NCBI RefSeq assembly: GCF_900110215.1
Contig: NZ_FOCX01000030.1
Coordinates: 1-38,032 of the forward strand
DNA: 38,032 nt
Direction: 5' to 3'
Source: Halorientalis persicus
GTDB lineage: Archaea; Halobacteriota; Halobacteria; Halobacteriales; Haloarculaceae
The translations under genes and the position numbers were made by a program. Below the pieces are notes generated by a model. It was not told where the DNA came from and searched no databases. It worked only from the letters and a program-made list of their open reading frames with translations. Positions 37,201 to 38,032 of the stretch are shown piece after piece; position 1 is the first letter of the stretch, and the number at the start of each line of letters is the position of its first letter.

Positions 37201-37721
37201 AGTTCGGATACGTCGTTCCGCGCCTCACGCAACTCCTGAATCGCTCCCTTGGCGTTCTGGACGACGTTCCTGTTGGCCCGACTCGGGGAATCTGAATATC
37301 CGAGCTCGTCGTATGCTGCGGAGAGATCGTAGCCACCAGCTGATTCTCGCTCGATTATCTCGGCGAACGATTCGTTGTTGTTGTCTCGCTGGAGGAGATC
37401 GTGGAGGGAGAGACGGTAGCGGTCGCGTTGATCGGCCGGAGGGAGGCTCGGACCGTTCGCCTCCTGGCCGTCACGTTGGTAGCTCGTGCGCCCATTGTCG
37501 ACTTCGACCCGCCAGGCTTCACCATTCAGTGAGAGCTGCCCCACGAGGGACGCACGTTCGTCGGCGGTCTCGGGCCAGCAAAGCCATTCGAGCGACTCAG
37601 CGAGCGTCGTTTTTCCTGCCGCGTTCGGTCCATGAACGACATTGATGCCGGAGCACAGGTCGTCGATCGAGAAGCCCCCGGTCTCGAACCCAGGAGCCTG
37701 GACGATTTGGATTTCTCGGCT
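34269..37721 (-). CDS. YhaN/SbcC-like SMC ATPase with TM hairpin, 5' end lost to IS
   Basis: The frame is open from the IS edge (37721) to the stop at 34269. The P-loop GPNAAGKT at 37631-37608 and the preceding strand (IQIVQAPGFETGGF) lie upstream of the first ATG, at 37544, so a gene call at that ATG would drop the Walker A motif. Only a few N-terminal codons were removed by the IS at 37718; an in-frame TAG (37722-37724) lies in the IS tip and no upstream start remains. Long coiled coils flank a hydrophobic hairpin at about 36510-36393 (two TM segments), as in YhaN-type proteins. The distal half has the ABC signature-like LSSGTRVQ and Walker B PLFLDE, then a 250-residue helical tail. Probably inactive unless transcribed and initiated from the IS. 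Confidence 0.85.
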   Translation of the reverse strand, partial: SREIQIVQAPGFETGGFSIDDLCSGINVVHGPNAAGKTTLAESLEWLCWPETADERASLVGQLSLNGEAWRVEVDNGRTSYQRDGQEANGPSLPPADQRDRYRLSLHDLLQRDNNNESFAEIIERESAGGYDLSAAYDELGYSDSPSRANRNVVQNAKGAIQELREARNDVSELRQEQNELSRLRSELEAARRAQERSELLEQAIDYAQARNELKQAESRLDEFPDILDQVDGDEIERVRSLEDDIDEWTDKKDQAEKTKTDAQERLDEADLPEEGLPTGRIDHLKELRDDFDSAEDRKRDLKGELADAKRQRETAREDIPLDVDTEDLVGLEPVTWKTVSKFAREAEELQSERETREAVQRLLEDGEHPEPDLPTLQRASQSLEEWLAASVSTESNDGSEAFRIATFSAISLASTAVALGLLVHPLLFSILVIAAGIFWYGLRARSQAADGGNSREPHRESFEKTGLKPPETWSEDAVRSRLIGLYDAIAEHKLAERRSEWRDSLATDSGTLEQKEQDLEETRAKLQDQLGAAPDASDVELAVISKRVLDWQEAHDEVEGSQESIETVDEQIETAREDLQAKLDPYGYDDVQSSGEATEAIRNLENREQKRETAQRDLDQATGTIQEATEKIDALEDERDEIFADLELNSDDHDRLEEFCEQIEAYDSAAEAVREAEIRANTEAEELESYPEFEPDLKEQEIADLREDLREAERTAEDFDDLQSRIADIKAEIRQAKSDDQVETALAERDRALDDLQDQLEDDCAAMVGDILVDHVQEATMETSRPDVFERAREILATITRGRYRLDFDENEAEFRAFDESKQKGLALDELSSGTRVQVLLAVRIAFVEQQEQGVRIPLFLDETLANTDDRRAKTIIESTIELARNGRQIFYFTAQGDEVAKWTAALESTNGVNHEIIDLATVRDADDSVYIPDLESIESFTPKPPSLDGHDHATYGDELKVDSFNPHRGAGTAHLWYLVDDVETLHQLLELGIEHWGQLNNLLQWGNGDLSSVDSDKITIVKENAAALNEFVDAWNVGRGEPVDREVLEASGAVSSNFIDEVSDLAESVNGDGRKVVEGLHNEISGFYSSKANKLETYLEENGYIEPRETLGYGQIRVRVIERYVDEGVSRDEAKDRTDELLARLGET

Positions 37722-37731
37722 CTATTGAATC
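37718..37731 (+). repeat. IS left terminal inverted repeat
   Basis: GGCTCTATTGAATC is the inverse of 315-328 with one mismatch (T versus A at the sixth base). Confidence 0.8.
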
Positions 37732-37794
37732 ACTAGACAGCGTCGGTGTAGGTCGGTAAATCAAAGGAGTTGAAGCGGGTGAGTGGTAGTTTGG

Positions 37795-38032
37795 ATGAAC
37801 ATCACCACCCGCTTCACCGAGGAGATGGTGTCGCTGGCAAAAAGTTATTGCGACAATCCCGATGAAGCTGCCGCCCCGGAAGGCGGCGGCAGCTTCGCAG
37901 AGTACGCGATGATTTCCCTCCACGGGCTACGGATTTTCCTCGATGAGACCTACAAGATGACCATCGACCGGCTGGAGGTGATGCGACCAATTCTGGAGAT
38001 TATTGGACTTGAGCCCGACGATCTCCCACATC
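37795..38032 (+). CDS. IS5-family transposase, N-terminal part
   Basis: The ATG at 37795 opens a frame that runs to the window end (79 codons). The stretch FAEYAMISLHGLRIFLDETY, followed by a MRPILEIIGLEPDDLPH-like segment, matches my recollection of the N-terminal region of haloarchaeal IS5 transposases, in which a DLPDHST-type segment comes next. The catalytic residues lie outside the window. Confidence 0.85.
   Translation, partial: MNITTRFTEEMVSLAKSYCDNPDEAAAPEGGGSFAEYAMISLHGLRIFLDETYKMTIDRLEVMRPILEIIGLEPDDLPH

Larger units (their letters stand above)
37718..38032 (+). mobile_element. IS5-family insertion sequence, left part only
   Basis: It begins with the terminal repeat GGCTCTATTGAATC, inserted a few codons into the SMC-like gene, and continues past the window end. 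It holds the start of a + strand transposase. It is the same family and orientation as the element at 1-328, but identity of the two copies cannot be judged because different halves are visible. Confidence 0.85.

Noticed and set aside
1-38032. CRISPR array, tRNA or rRNA genes
   Set aside because: No regularly spaced repeats and no tRNA- or rRNA-like stretches were seen by eye in the spacers.

Overview
The window looks like a haloarchaeal accessory region, probably a plasmid or an integrated island. The evidence is strongly acidic proteins, AT-rich TATA-like boxes about 30 bp upstream of start codons (short or leaderless mRNAs), an archaeal TATA-binding-protein homologue, and two partial transposases of a common haloarchaeal IS5-type family. 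Nearly every gene belongs to a class expected in a defence island: methylases, AAA+ ATPases, McrBC-like pairs, SF1/SF2 helicases, PD-(D/E)XK nucleases and an SMC-like ATPase.

Layout: 1-328 is the tail of an IS5-family element. 329-905 (-) is a decayed UvrD/AddA-type helicase-nuclease cut by that IS. 1000-4538 (+) is a complete mcrB-mcrC pair. 4699-5643 (-) is an unrecognised protein. 5745-8414 (+) is the first of three DUF1156 (COG1743) Zn-ribbon DNA methylases. 8615-14955 (+) is an operon of a DUF499 ATPase, a second DUF1156 methylase and a small unknown protein. 14970-17994 (-) is a second, different McrB-like/McrC-like pair. 18113-19972 (+) is a DUF4143-like AAA ATPase. 20087-22765 (+) is the third DUF1156 methylase. 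22953-23594 (+) is a divergent TATA-binding protein. 23642-26585 (+) is a SNF2 helicase overlapping a coiled-coil/Zn-ribbon protein. 26931-34117 (+) is an AddB-like/AddA-like nuclease-helicase pair. 34269-37721 (-) is a YhaN/SbcC-like ATPase whose first codons were removed by a second IS5-family element (37718 to window end).

The DUF499 ATPase, DUF1156 methylase and SNF2 helicase together resemble the archaeal Helicase-Methylase-ATPase type (called Hma in the PADLOC scheme, from memory). Other modules (McrBC-like pair, DUF4143 ATPase, TBP-like gene) sit between its core genes, as described for cargo embedded in such systems. A plausible reading is that the methylases mark self DNA while the ATPase, helicase and nucleases act on unmarked DNA; this is inferred from families, not shown.

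The most unusual points are: a TBP-like protein inside the locus that has lost the intercalating phenylalanines of its first repeat but kept those of its second; three DUF1156 paralogues, two of them (1 and 3) closely related and sharing a promoter motif; an SMC-like gene whose Walker A motif lies upstream of its first ATG because an IS removed the start; and flanking IS halves in the same orientation with an identical 6-bp sequence at their inner edges.
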